Source of the DNA: Planctomycetota bacterium
Lineage (GTDB): Bacteria; Planctomycetota; JAJSAM01; JAJVHW01
Direction of reading: 5' to 3'
Length of the DNA stretch: 64,000 nucleotides
NCBI GenBank assembly: GCA_024280885.1
Contig: JAJRPF010000071.1
Span: 62,001-126,000, forward strand
Shown here in pieces: positions 48,557 through 58,718 of this stretch. Made by a program: the position numbers and the translations under genes. Position 1 is the first letter of the stretch; every line of letters begins with the position of its first letter. The notes beneath the pieces are model-generated. The model had not been told where the DNA came from and searched no databases. It was given only the letters and a program-made list of their open reading frames with translations.

Positions 48557-49054
48557 TCATGACCCGACGTCGATCGGGAACGGCGGGATCTCGCCGCTCA
48601 GAACAGCCGGAAGGAATTCCGCCATGCGGCGTGGCACGAGCAATTCCGCGGTGCGCCGTATCTCGTCGAGCGACCACCAGCGGTGCTCGAACGTGTAGTC
48701 GTCGCCGGGCGGCACGGTCATTTCATCTCTCTGAACGTGCGCGACGAAGTAGGTCTCGTGTTGCTCGATCAGCCCGCCCACCCACGGATACGTGTGAACA
48801 CGTGTCCAGACGGGCGGCCGGAGGTCAGCGCCGAGGACGAGGCCAGTCTCCTCGCGTAACTCACGGCGCGCCCCGGCGGCCGCGTCTTCGCCCGGCTCTA
48901 GCCCACCACCAGGCATGATCCAGAACGTGCGCTGCCGCTCCACGTCGCGACCGTGGAAGAGGAAGACACGGTCGTCTTCGTCGATCAGGATCACGCGCGC
49001 AGCCGGTCGCACAACCGCGCTCGCGGCACGGTCTCCCGACCGATCGTCTTCCAT
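48557..49054 (-). CDS. Nudix hydrolase, 165 aa
   Basis: GGGLEPGEDAAAGARRELRE then ETGLV is a complete Nudix box (GX5EX7REUXEEXGU). It binds divalent metal and cuts a nucleoside-diphosphate-linked substrate. The N-terminus starts MEDDRSGDRAASAVVRPAAR. Substrate specificity is not visible. It is 17 nt ahead of the peptidase-like gene and 21 nt from the isocitrate dehydrogenase stop, in the same direction. Confidence 0.9.
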   Translation of the reverse strand: MEDDRSGDRAASAVVRPAARVILIDEDDRVFLFHGRDVERQRTFWIMPGGGLEPGEDAAAGARRELREETGLVLGADLRPPVWTRVHTYPWVGGLIEQHETYFVAHVQRDEMTVPPGDDYTFEHRWWSLDEIRRTAELLVPRRMAEFLPAVLSGEIPPFPIDVGS

Positions 49055-49075
49055 CGTTTGCTGCCACTCCGCCGG

Positions 49076-51352
<2,277 letters not shown>

Positions 51353-51401
51353 CTACCAGAAATTGTCGCTCCAGCGGTGCTATCCCGAGGGGTATCCGCG
51401 C

Positions 51402-52556
51402 TCACTCCAGCGTGATGTGGATCGGTTCCGCTGGCCCGAATGACTCGTCGTCGAAGGCGATTTGGATGCCGATCGCTGCACCGCCCGCGACTCCCAGCTC
51501 CGACAGGAAATAGGAGTGCTCGGTAACGGCGGAACTAGTGGGCGCGTGCGCGGTGACATCCATGTCGATCCGGCTCATCCCCATACCCGCGTGTTCCGCG
51601 ACGTCGTGCGCCTTGCCGTCGGGGGTCGTGATTCGGATGCGCGCCTGGTCGCTCGCGACGCTGCCCATACTCTCGAACCTGGTCGCCACGTAGAGCCGAC
51701 CGTTCACGAAGCGCACCCAGATGTCGCGCTTCTGGAACTCGATGGTGACAGCGCCTTCGATCTCACTCTCCTCGATCACGCCGTCGGGGATCGGCCCGGT
51801 GATGCGCGCCGTCAACCACTCCGCGAGCCTCCCCTCGATACCCGCAACCTTCCCGAACATCTGCGTTCCGTGGATCTTGGAGCCGGGAACGATCGACAAC
51901 TCGGCCCCCCTGTCGGCGAGGGCGGACTGGATCGACTCCGCGCCCCGCTTGCGTTCCTCGTCGCTGCTGAAGATGTGCAGCGGGAGCGTCTTGTACCAGC
52001 GCTCGGCATGCTCGAGCGTGGGCACGCCCAGGTACTTCTCGCCCGGCGTCAACACGGCGACCGCCGCGACATCGAGCGGCTTCTCGACCGCCGCGTGAAT
52101 GGCAATGCTGCAGCCGACGCTCGCGCCGATGAGCCCGACCCGACCGCGCGGTGTCTTCTTCGTCTTCCGCGCCCACGCGATCGCCGCTTCGACATCGAGA
52201 TGCATTGCGTTGAAGAGTTCCGCGTCCCGCGCCTTCACGTTCTCAGAGAGGTCCGTCTCGCCCTGCACCGCACTCTCACCATGCCCACGCATGTCGATCG
52301 CGAGCAGCGCGCAGCCGCGCTCCGTGACGGGCGTTGCCAGCGGTTCCCACGACGCACGCACGTTGCGGTACATCGGTAGCGCGACCACACACGGCGCGCC
52401 CGTCGGTGCATCGACCGGAGCCCAATATGTCCCGTGGATCGTGAGACCGTCGGAGGTCTCGAACGTGACCTCCTCGCGGACGAACGCGTCATCCTCGGCG
52501 TGAGCCGGTGGGACGACGAGTAACGCGGCAACGAGAGCGAGCGGGGCGATGCGCAT
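51402..52556 (-). CDS. Exported alpha/beta hydrolase (dienelactone-hydrolase-like), 384 aa
   Basis: A signal peptide (MRIAPLALVAALLVVPPAHA) starts at 52556. The hydrolase shows LLAIDMRGHGES, the nucleophile elbow VGLIGASVGCSIAIHAAVEK (G-x-S-x-G with Ser), an acid region (LHIFSSDEERKRG) and the His at SKIHGTQMFGK. The C-terminal 110 residues form a separate beta-rich domain (DIWVRFVNGRLYVATRFESM...) that may bind ligand or the cell surface. The gene is divergent from the pilin-like gene (269-bp shared upstream region). Confidence 0.8.
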   Translation of the reverse strand: MRIAPLALVAALLVVPPAHAEDDAFVREEVTFETSDGLTIHGTYWAPVDAPTGAPCVVALPMYRNVRASWEPLATPVTERGCALLAIDMRGHGESAVQGETDLSENVKARDAELFNAMHLDVEAAIAWARKTKKTPRGRVGLIGASVGCSIAIHAAVEKPLDVAAVAVLTPGEKYLGVPTLEHAERWYKTLPLHIFSSDEERKRGAESIQSALADRGAELSIVPGSKIHGTQMFGKVAGIEGRLAEWLTARITGPIPDGVIEESEIEGAVTIEFQKRDIWVRFVNGRLYVATRFESMGSVASDQARIRITTPDGKAHDVAEHAGMGMSRIDMDVTAHAPTSSAVTEHSYFLSELGVAGGAAIGIQIAFDDESFGPAEPIHITLE

Positions 52557-52825
52557 GGACAACCTCCGAGGCGAGAAGAGACCAGTCTCGCGCGCAAGCG
52601 CGCAAGGGGTTGGCACAGCGCACGTGGCCGAATGCGTGCCCAACATACCCGACGATGCGCAGATTACTGTGCGAGGGAACCTCCGACGGCACATGTGACT
52701 GGGGTCTCGATCGGTTTCCTTCTCAACCCCACGAGCACAATCTGCCGATAGACGCGAAACCGGCGGCGGTGCGGCAAACGCACGGTTACGCGGTCCAGCT
52801 GCGGAGACAGAGTGGGGAGACTCAA

Positions 52826-53551
52826 ATGAAGAAGCAGATCGGATTCACATTGATCGAATTGATGATCGTCGTCGCGATCATCGCCATCATCGCGGCGATC
52901 GCGATCCCGAACCTCCTCAGTGCGCGGCTCAACGCCAACGAGACGGCCGCGATCTCGACACTGCGCAATATCTCGTCGGCGCAGGCGCAGTTCCAAGCCA
53001 CCGGCAAGGCCGACGTCGATGGAGACGGAGCGGGCGAGTTCGGCTACTTCCGCGAACTCTCAGGTGGCGTCGCCGTTCGGACCGCCGCCAGCGGTGCGAA
53101 CACGGGTGGATCCACACTCAATCCGCCTGTGCTCTCAGGCGCGTTTCGCACGCTCAACTCGAGCGCTCAGGTGACTCGCTCCGGCTACCTATTCGAGATG
53201 TACCTTCCCGATGTCGCGGGCGGCGTGCAGGGAGAAGAACCCACGTCAACTACAGCGGTCCACACAAGCAGCTCGAACTTGAGCGCGGACATGGCCGAGA
53301 CGACGTGGGCGTGCTATTCATGGCCAGCGAACTACGCGACCTCGGGTAACCGGACGTTCTTCGTCAACCAGGCGGGCGACATCGTCAGCAAGGACCACTC
53401 GGCGATCACGGGTCCGGGCGGAATGTACGGCTCGGGTGGCGGCGCCGCTGGCGACGCATTCCAGGGTGGCGGCAACGGCAACTCGATCACGGGCCAGGTC
53501 GCCGTCGGGACCATCGGCCGTGACAGCCAGAGGTGGAAGCAGGTCAACTGA
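52826..53551 (+). CDS. Type IV pilin-like protein (prepilin), 241 aa
   Basis: The N-terminus KKQIGFTLIELMIVVAIIAI is a type III (prepilin) signal: a short basic leader, cleavage at G/F, Glu at position +5 and a hydrophobic helix. The C-terminal globular part has a Gly/Ser-rich loop near the end (MYGSGGGAAGDAFQ) and one Cys (WACYSW). It resembles the major pseudopilin class of Planctomycetota. ATG 52826 is behind GTGGGGAGA. No pilus assembly genes are near; a secretin gene exists at 15893-17164. Confidence 0.88.
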   Translation: MKKQIGFTLIELMIVVAIIAIIAAIAIPNLLSARLNANETAAISTLRNISSAQAQFQATGKADVDGDGAGEFGYFRELSGGVAVRTAASGANTGGSTLNPPVLSGAFRTLNSSAQVTRSGYLFEMYLPDVAGGVQGEEPTSTTAVHTSSSNLSADMAETTWACYSWPANYATSGNRTFFVNQAGDIVSKDHSAITGPGGMYGSGGGAAGDAFQGGGNGNSITGQVAVGTIGRDSQRWKQVN

Positions 53552-53843
53552 CCACGCTTCCAGTGTGGCGCTCCCCAAGCGCTCCGTAGACGACGAAGGG
53601 CACTCAGGCGGCAACGTCTGGGTGTCCTTCGATTCCGGAGCGACTATCGCCCCCTCCCCCCTCCCCTGCGCGCTGTTCCGCATGCGGCAAGCGCGGACGG
53701 ATTGGATCGACGTCCCGCTTCCCACGCTCGCGGACCCAGCAGTCCTGGCAGTTCGGCGGGAGCGGACGGTCAGATTGCGCCGTCGCCGTCGCGTGCGTCG
53801 CAGAGATTCGATCTCGATCTTCAGACCGAGATCCCGCACGCGA

Positions 53844-55532
53844 TCACGAAGCCGCCGTGGACTCGTCCGTGACGATCGAGATTCCCCCAGACGAGGAACC
53901 AGCGGACGAGGAGCCAGCCGGCGACGCGACGGCTCCGCCCGACGCGAGCAGGCGTGCGGCGAGCAGAGCGGCGAACGCCACCATCCAGTCGGTCGCGATC
54001 CCGCCGAACGCGGCGATATCACGTCCTCGCACCCAGAACGGACCATGCGGGGCGTCGACGTACGTCCGAACGGCCAGAGGTTCGAACGCGATCAGGGACA
54101 ACAGCGCAACGAGACCGGCGACGACGAAGCCACCTCGGAGGAGGGACCGCGAGGAGATGCGGCACGACGCCATCCGATGGATGAAGAGCGCAGCGAGTAC
54201 CGGGACTCCGTACGTCCGGGCCATCGTCGTCCACCCGGACTCCTCACGGAATACGAAGTTGCCCCCTGCATCGAAGAACGCCAGCGAGAGCGGGCCGAGT
54301 GCCATCGCCCCGAAGAGGAGCGCGGCCTCCAACGCACCGAACACACGGGCGCACCGTGGGACCACGAGAGCCGCGAGCAGCGGGAGCACCATCCCCGGCC
54401 AGCCCCACATGAGAGATCGTCCGACTTCCAGGAGGAACCAGTCGCGCTGACCGCCGATCAGCACGGCCGGGACGACGCTTACGAACACCAGAGCCCCCGG
54501 GAGGAGGAGCGCGACGAACCACGGCGCGAACCTGCCGCGCCTGCGGTGGCTCCTCCACGGCCCGTGTGCGAGCACCGCGACCGGCGCGGACATCGCGAGC
54601 GACGCTGCCGAAGCACTTGGTGCGTAACTGGGGGAATCGCGGACGCCGGTCCACAGCATGAGGGATGCGCGCACATGTCCGTTGGTCCACGCAACGGCGA
54701 TCCCGGCCAGGATGATCAGCGCGCTCGCACTCCACGGCAGTTCGCGTGCGCACCGCGCGAGCCGTGAGGCGGCTGCTGCGCGCTGCTCTGCGCCGGTTCC
54801 ACGCGCCACATGGGCCGCCACGCATCCGCTGAACACCGCGAGTGCGAAAGCCGCTGCGATCTGGATCGACAACCGCGTGTCGCCCGGCACGGGCAGGGCA
54901 ACGACGATCGCAGGGAAGAGGAACCATCGGACCCAAGGACTGGAACCGGCCGCCTTCGTCGGGGCATCACCCTCGTCCGTGTCGGATGGTGGCGCCATCG
55001 CAAGCATGCACGTAGCCACGCCGAGCGACCAGAGCACGATCCAGCGGTCTGCCCGGTATCCAGGCTGGTACAGAGCGAATCCCACGCGCCCGAAGAGCAC
55101 CACGAGCACGCCGGCAGCCATCAGGAACGGCGCCAGCCAGCGGTGCACTCGCTTTCCCCCGGTCGTGCCCACCGCCGCCACCAACATGCCACAGACGATC
55201 AGCAGAGGAACGCCGAGTCGATCGCGCGTGTACGCGGACTCCGTCGTGACGAAGAAGTGCAGCAGCAGAACGACGCCGGGAAGGAAGAAGAGCGGCACGT
55301 TCGCGAACGGGTCGCGGCCGAACGACTGCATGGCGAGCGCGCCGGCAAGCGCGCCGCAGCCGACCTGGAGCGCGACCGCTCCGGGCAGACCGTACGGACC
55401 AAGAGACGCGGCGAACGCTAGGACCGCGACGAGCCAGAACCGCGGCGTCGCAAGCATCCCGCCCGCCGTGACGCGCGCGAGATCGTCGAACCACGAGTGC
55501 CGTCCTCTCAGGCCGTCAGCGTGCATGCCCAC
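53844..55532 (-). CDS. Multi-span membrane protein, 562 aa
   Basis: About fourteen hydrophobic segments run along the protein (FWLVAVLAFAASLGPYGLPG, RWLAPFLMAAGVLVVLFGRV, IQIAAAFALAVFSGCVAAHV, WFVALLLPGALVFVSVVPAV, AALLFGAMALGPLSLAFFDA and others), with a Ser/Gly-rich C-terminal tail. No family motif is recognised. It may be a transporter or membrane sensor, but nothing in the sequence decides. It is convergent with the pilin-like gene. Confidence 0.7.
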   Translation of the reverse strand: MGMHADGLRGRHSWFDDLARVTAGGMLATPRFWLVAVLAFAASLGPYGLPGAVALQVGCGALAGALAMQSFGRDPFANVPLFFLPGVVLLLHFFVTTESAYTRDRLGVPLLIVCGMLVAAVGTTGGKRVHRWLAPFLMAAGVLVVLFGRVGFALYQPGYRADRWIVLWSLGVATCMLAMAPPSDTDEGDAPTKAAGSSPWVRWFLFPAIVVALPVPGDTRLSIQIAAAFALAVFSGCVAAHVARGTGAEQRAAAASRLARCARELPWSASALIILAGIAVAWTNGHVRASLMLWTGVRDSPSYAPSASAASLAMSAPVAVLAHGPWRSHRRRGRFAPWFVALLLPGALVFVSVVPAVLIGGQRDWFLLEVGRSLMWGWPGMVLPLLAALVVPRCARVFGALEAALLFGAMALGPLSLAFFDAGGNFVFREESGWTTMARTYGVPVLAALFIHRMASCRISSRSLLRGGFVVAGLVALLSLIAFEPLAVRTYVDAPHGPFWVRGRDIAAFGGIATDWMVAFAALLAARLLASGGAVASPAGSSSAGSSSGGISIVTDESTAAS

Positions 55533-55854
55533 CCTCCTGGGCAGGATGGTAGGCGGCCAAGGACCGCTCGAACGTCAAGCAAACCGAGAACCGCGGCCGA
55601 CAACCCTCCGGGACGCATCCGACACTCACGGCGGTCTCCGTCCGCACCCGTTGGGAGCGGCTCCACGTGGGCCGAGCCCCGGCGTGCGGACACGCGTCGG
55701 GGATCTGCGTCATCAACGTCTGAACGCCGAGCAGACTGAGTTGGCAAGCACGTCCATCTCGACATGCGTCGCGCCCGTCCCGGGACCCGGCAGTGATCGA
55801 CTCGCACGCAGGCCATGTCGTCGAGACCACCCGCACAGCGGCTCACAGGACGAC
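55533..55854. other. Intergenic region, no gene supported
   Basis: This 322-base region upstream of the multi-span membrane protein gene shows no convincing reading frame and no strong repeat. It probably contains that gene's promoter, but no box could be assigned with confidence. Confidence 0.4.
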
Positions 55855-56262
55855 TCAGATGCGCAATGCCCCGAGAGCGCCAAGGAGCACGACTCCGAAC
55901 GCGAGCAGGACGATGCCGATCACGTCCGCGGACGCGATCAGCAATCCGATCATTGGCCACCGGTCCCCCGCCGCAATCAGTAGGCCGGTGACCACGACAA
56001 TCGCGGCCCACTTCGCGACGCCTGAGCCGTTGCCACCATCGTCATGCAAGCCACGGGAAGAGCGCTGTCGTCGCACATCGGAGTGCAACCCCCACTCAGT
56101 GCGCAGGTTCACCCGCGCCTCGGCGGAGAGAGCGACGAGCCCTTCTCCGTGGCTCGCGTCTCGGCACTTCGCGATCTCGCAGCAGGACTGCTCTGCCACG
56201 CAGTTCGCAGAAGCAGCACCGAGGTCGCGGCAGACCTCGGCGTCGCACGCTCCGCCGTGCAT
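55855..56262 (-). CDS. Possible two-span membrane protein, 135 aa
   Basis: ATG 56262 (MHGGACDAEVCRDLGA) starts a frame with a Cys-rich N-terminal 40 residues (CDAEVC, ANCVAEQSCCEIAKC), a charged middle, and two hydrophobic C-terminal segments (WAAIVVVTGLLIAAG, ADVIGIVLLAFGVVLLGAL). The frame is open up to 56634, but the upstream part reads like shadow. No homology is recognised. The hydrophobic C-terminus argues for a real coding region. Confidence 0.4.
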   Translation of the reverse strand: MHGGACDAEVCRDLGAASANCVAEQSCCEIAKCRDASHGEGLVALSAEARVNLRTEWGLHSDVRRQRSSRGLHDDGGNGSGVAKWAAIVVVTGLLIAAGDRWPMIGLLIASADVIGIVLLAFGVVLLGALGALRI

Positions 56263-56572
56263 GAACCGATGCGTCGCGTTCGCGCGTGGATGACGAGCGG
56301 CCCACACTGTGTCCCACACTGTCGGTGAAGACGCATTCGCGCGCCCAGTACGATCTGCGTTGGCCGAGTGACCCAGCGCGGTGCATCTCCGTCCCTGCGT
56401 AGGATCCAGAGCGACGTTGCGCGGACCGAGGATGTGGATGGCAGGCGGACGAGCGTGGTCGAGAGTGGAGCGTTCAGATCGACGAATCGAACCTGGCTCC
56501 GAATGTCGGGCTCCGTATGTCGTGGGATTTCCCCCCCTGTCCGCCGATGGAACTGTCGCTAGCCTGCGTGAC
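56263..56572. other. Intergenic region between divergent genes
   Basis: These 310 bases separate two divergent candidate genes. No promoter box, repeat or short gene could be supported. Confidence 0.35.
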
Positions 56573-57790
56573 ATGTGGAGATCCACACGCCGAAAGGACC
56601 TCGAGGAGAGCGCGCGATTCGCGCTGTGTCTCATCGCTCATCGTTGCAGGCTCTGGGTCTGGGTCCTGTGTGTGGCGTGGACAGTCATCGGGTTGAAGAC
56701 CCACGAAGTGTGGCGCGGCTGGGGCGGCTTCCCGACAGGGGTCGCGGCCGCGTCCTATGCCCTCGCGGCCATCACGTCGTACTGGGCAGTCGTCGGATAC
56801 GCGATCGATCGCTGGTGGCGACTTCGACTCGGCAACTGGATCGGCTGGACGGTTGTAGGCGTCGGCTCCCTGGCGACGAGCCGGTTCTGGAGCCCGCCCC
56901 CGCACGGCGCGGAGGTACTGCTCGTGCTGGCGGCCATCCCAGCAGTCCCGATCGCGGTCTCGATAGGGATCGCCCTGCTCGTCATCCCACCCGACTTCCC
57001 CGGGCTGCCGCGTCGGATGCGGCGGACCGCGTTCCTTTGGTCGTATCGCTACGAGGACACGGAGGAGCCGGTGTCGAAGATCGGGGGGCGGCCCTGGCTG
57101 CGGGCAGGTGAGGATTGGCCAGCGTGCGGCCGGTGCGGCGTACCGATGCACCACCTGCTCCAGCTCGACCTGGACTCGCTCCCCGACGGGGCGCCGGACT
57201 GGCGCGGCGGTGGACTCCTCCAGGTGTTCTGTTGCTTGAACCGTGAGGAGGGGTGCAGCGAGCGGACCTGCCGTCAGCCGTTCGCGAATACGAAGCGGGT
57301 GCGGATCGCGAACACGAGAAGAGCCGGCGCCACAGCTCCGACGTCACTGACGCCGGATCCGATCCCCGCCAATCGGATCGTGATGTGGCGCCCGTTGGAC
57401 GACTGGCCCGGTAGCGCGGACGCCGCTGCTGAGTTCCCGAACGTGGACCCGGCACTCGCGGAGACGGCGGAGACCGAGGAGGGCCACATCCCACTGCGCG
57501 GCAGCAAGCTCGGCGGATGGCCACTGTGGACGGAGGGGCCCGCCTACCCGGACTGCGCGAGGTGCGGCACGCGCATGGAGTTCGTGCTCCAAATCGACGA
57601 CACGCACGACATGCCAGCGATCTTCCTTCGTAACGGTGACGGCGGCGACAACGAGGAAGACGGAGAGTTGGAAGAATGCCGAGACGGCGGCTGCGCGCAT
57701 GTGACGCGCTGCCCGCGACACCCCGACGTCCTCGGCCTCGCCTGGCCTGGGTACTCGAGCGGCGCCAATCGCGACCTGGGACGTTCGTGA
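56573..57790 (+). CDS. Membrane protein with two DUF1963/YwqG-like modules, 405 aa
   Basis: Three or four N-terminal membrane spans (LWVWVLCVAWTVIGLKT, AASYALAAITSYWAVVGYAI, WIGWTVVGVGSLATSRF, LLVLAAIPAVPIAVSIGIAL) precede a cytoplasmic half. There, the pattern IGG-x-PWL-x-AGEDWPACGRCG-x-PM-x-LLQLDL appears, and again as LGG-x-PLW-x-EGPAYPDCARCG-x-RM-x-VLQIDD, the signature start of DUF1963 (YwqG-like) domains, each with a CxxCG zinc-knuckle insert. So one gene has two tandem copies fused to spans. The function of the family is not established. ATG 56573 is the start; the upstream extension is unsupported. Confidence 0.65.
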   Translation: MWRSTRRKDLEESARFALCLIAHRCRLWVWVLCVAWTVIGLKTHEVWRGWGGFPTGVAAASYALAAITSYWAVVGYAIDRWWRLRLGNWIGWTVVGVGSLATSRFWSPPPHGAEVLLVLAAIPAVPIAVSIGIALLVIPPDFPGLPRRMRRTAFLWSYRYEDTEEPVSKIGGRPWLRAGEDWPACGRCGVPMHHLLQLDLDSLPDGAPDWRGGGLLQVFCCLNREEGCSERTCRQPFANTKRVRIANTRRAGATAPTSLTPDPIPANRIVMWRPLDDWPGSADAAAEFPNVDPALAETAETEEGHIPLRGSKLGGWPLWTEGPAYPDCARCGTRMEFVLQIDDTHDMPAIFLRNGDGGDNEEDGELEECRDGGCAHVTRCPRHPDVLGLAWPGYSSGANRDLGRS

Positions 57791-58161
57791 GGTTCGCATT
57801 CACACGGTCACACTGCGCTCCCCTGAGTCAGGATAGTTGCCCGTTCCGCTCCAAGGGGAATGCTGTGCCGGGCTCACTCTTCCCACCCCACAACAAACTC
57901 CTCTTCCCGCCGTCGGCGTCCCCGCACTCAGCGCAATGTAGCCTCCCCTCAGCTCACGCGACCTGGTGCATGAGATCTGGCGGGCTAGCGACGTACTCGT
58001 GCCAGGGACGACGAACCCGTCCTCGATTGAACGGCGTGCCGCGCAGGTCGAAGACGCACGCGAGGACTTGCGCCCAGGAACCATGTCCAGTCGGGTTCGT
58101 CTGTTCCCTCACTCGACGTGCGACGCGGACCAACTTGCCACCCCGAACCGGGAACGACCGT
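57791..58161. other. Repeat-bearing intergenic region
   Basis: This 371-base stretch lies after the DUF1963-like gene and before the pseudogene. It holds one copy of a 38-bp dispersed repeat (57854-57891); from about 58105 it resembles the flank of the molybdoenzyme gene (about 62210-62267). No intact gene is present. Confidence 0.5.
57854..57891 (+). repeat. 38-bp dispersed repeat, copy A
   Basis: The first 22 bases (beginning AGGGGAATGCTGTGCCGGG) are identical to copy B at 61110-61147 and the remaining 16 differ at three positions. Confidence 0.7.
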
Positions 58162-58500
58162 CTACGGGTAGTACGCCGCGTGGGTCGGGCGAACGGCGCG
58201 GGAGAAGTGGAGTGGGCGACGTTCGCCGCCCGGCCCGCCGGCGCGGGGCGACCTTCGCGAGCCACTCCTCGTAGATCGCTTTCGACTTCTTCGTATCCAC
58301 TTCGACGTCGCCGTACTTGTCGCCGTACTTGTCGCCGCACTTGTCGCCGTCGTGGGCCTTCGTGACCGTGACCTCTGGTGCCAGCAGTGCATGCCGGAGA
58401 TCGGGTCGGGCTGGACGGGGAACGTGAGGTTCTGATGGACGCCGCCGTCCTTCCACCACACGCGCTGCGAGTCGGGATCGCCGGACTTCCACGGCTCAGG
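58162..58500 (-). pseudogene. Decayed duplicate of molybdoenzyme 3' end
   Basis: This is a diverged copy of the last ~110 codons of the gene at 62268-64000, starting at PWKS-DPDSQRVWW and ending at its stop codon. Matching segments include KDGGVHQNLTFPVQPDPIS, GMHCWHQ and RPLHFSRAVRP. A one-base loss after HCWHQ shifts the frame; a gain near the C-terminus restores it. A 12-bp unit is present three times here and once in the parent gene. Similarity continues about 57 bases past the stop. No start or upstream part is present, so it cannot make a working protein. Confidence 0.8.
58307..58342. repeat. 12-bp tandem repeat, three copies
   Basis: The unit GTCGCCGTACTT occurs twice exactly and once with one change; the parent gene has a single unit at the same place. 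It encodes GDKY units in the antisense direction. Confidence 0.85.
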
Positions 58501-58718
58501 TACCCAGACCGGTGAAGATCAGCAGACGGTGTCGTGATCGCCGAGAGAGACGCGGACCGCGGCGTCCGCTGGCGCGCGATCGCGGCCTCAAGGTCGCTTC
58601 CGCACCGGGTAGCGAGTTGGGACGACACCGGGTGAACGTCTTCACCGGTCTCGGTACACGCGGTACACGGAGCTTGGTACTCCGTCGAGATCCTCTGCCG
58701 TGGCGCCATGTCCGCGCG
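58501..58718. other. Intergenic remnant region
   Basis: No gene is seen between the duplicated fragment and the stop of the exported protein. Similarity to the molybdoenzyme gene ends abruptly at 58500, marking one breakpoint of the duplication. Confidence 0.4.

Noticed and set aside
52610-52616. TTGGCAC in the hydrolase/pilin intergenic region, resembling a sigma-54 -24 box
   Set aside because: No TTGC-type -12 element at the required distance; a chance match in GC-rich DNA.
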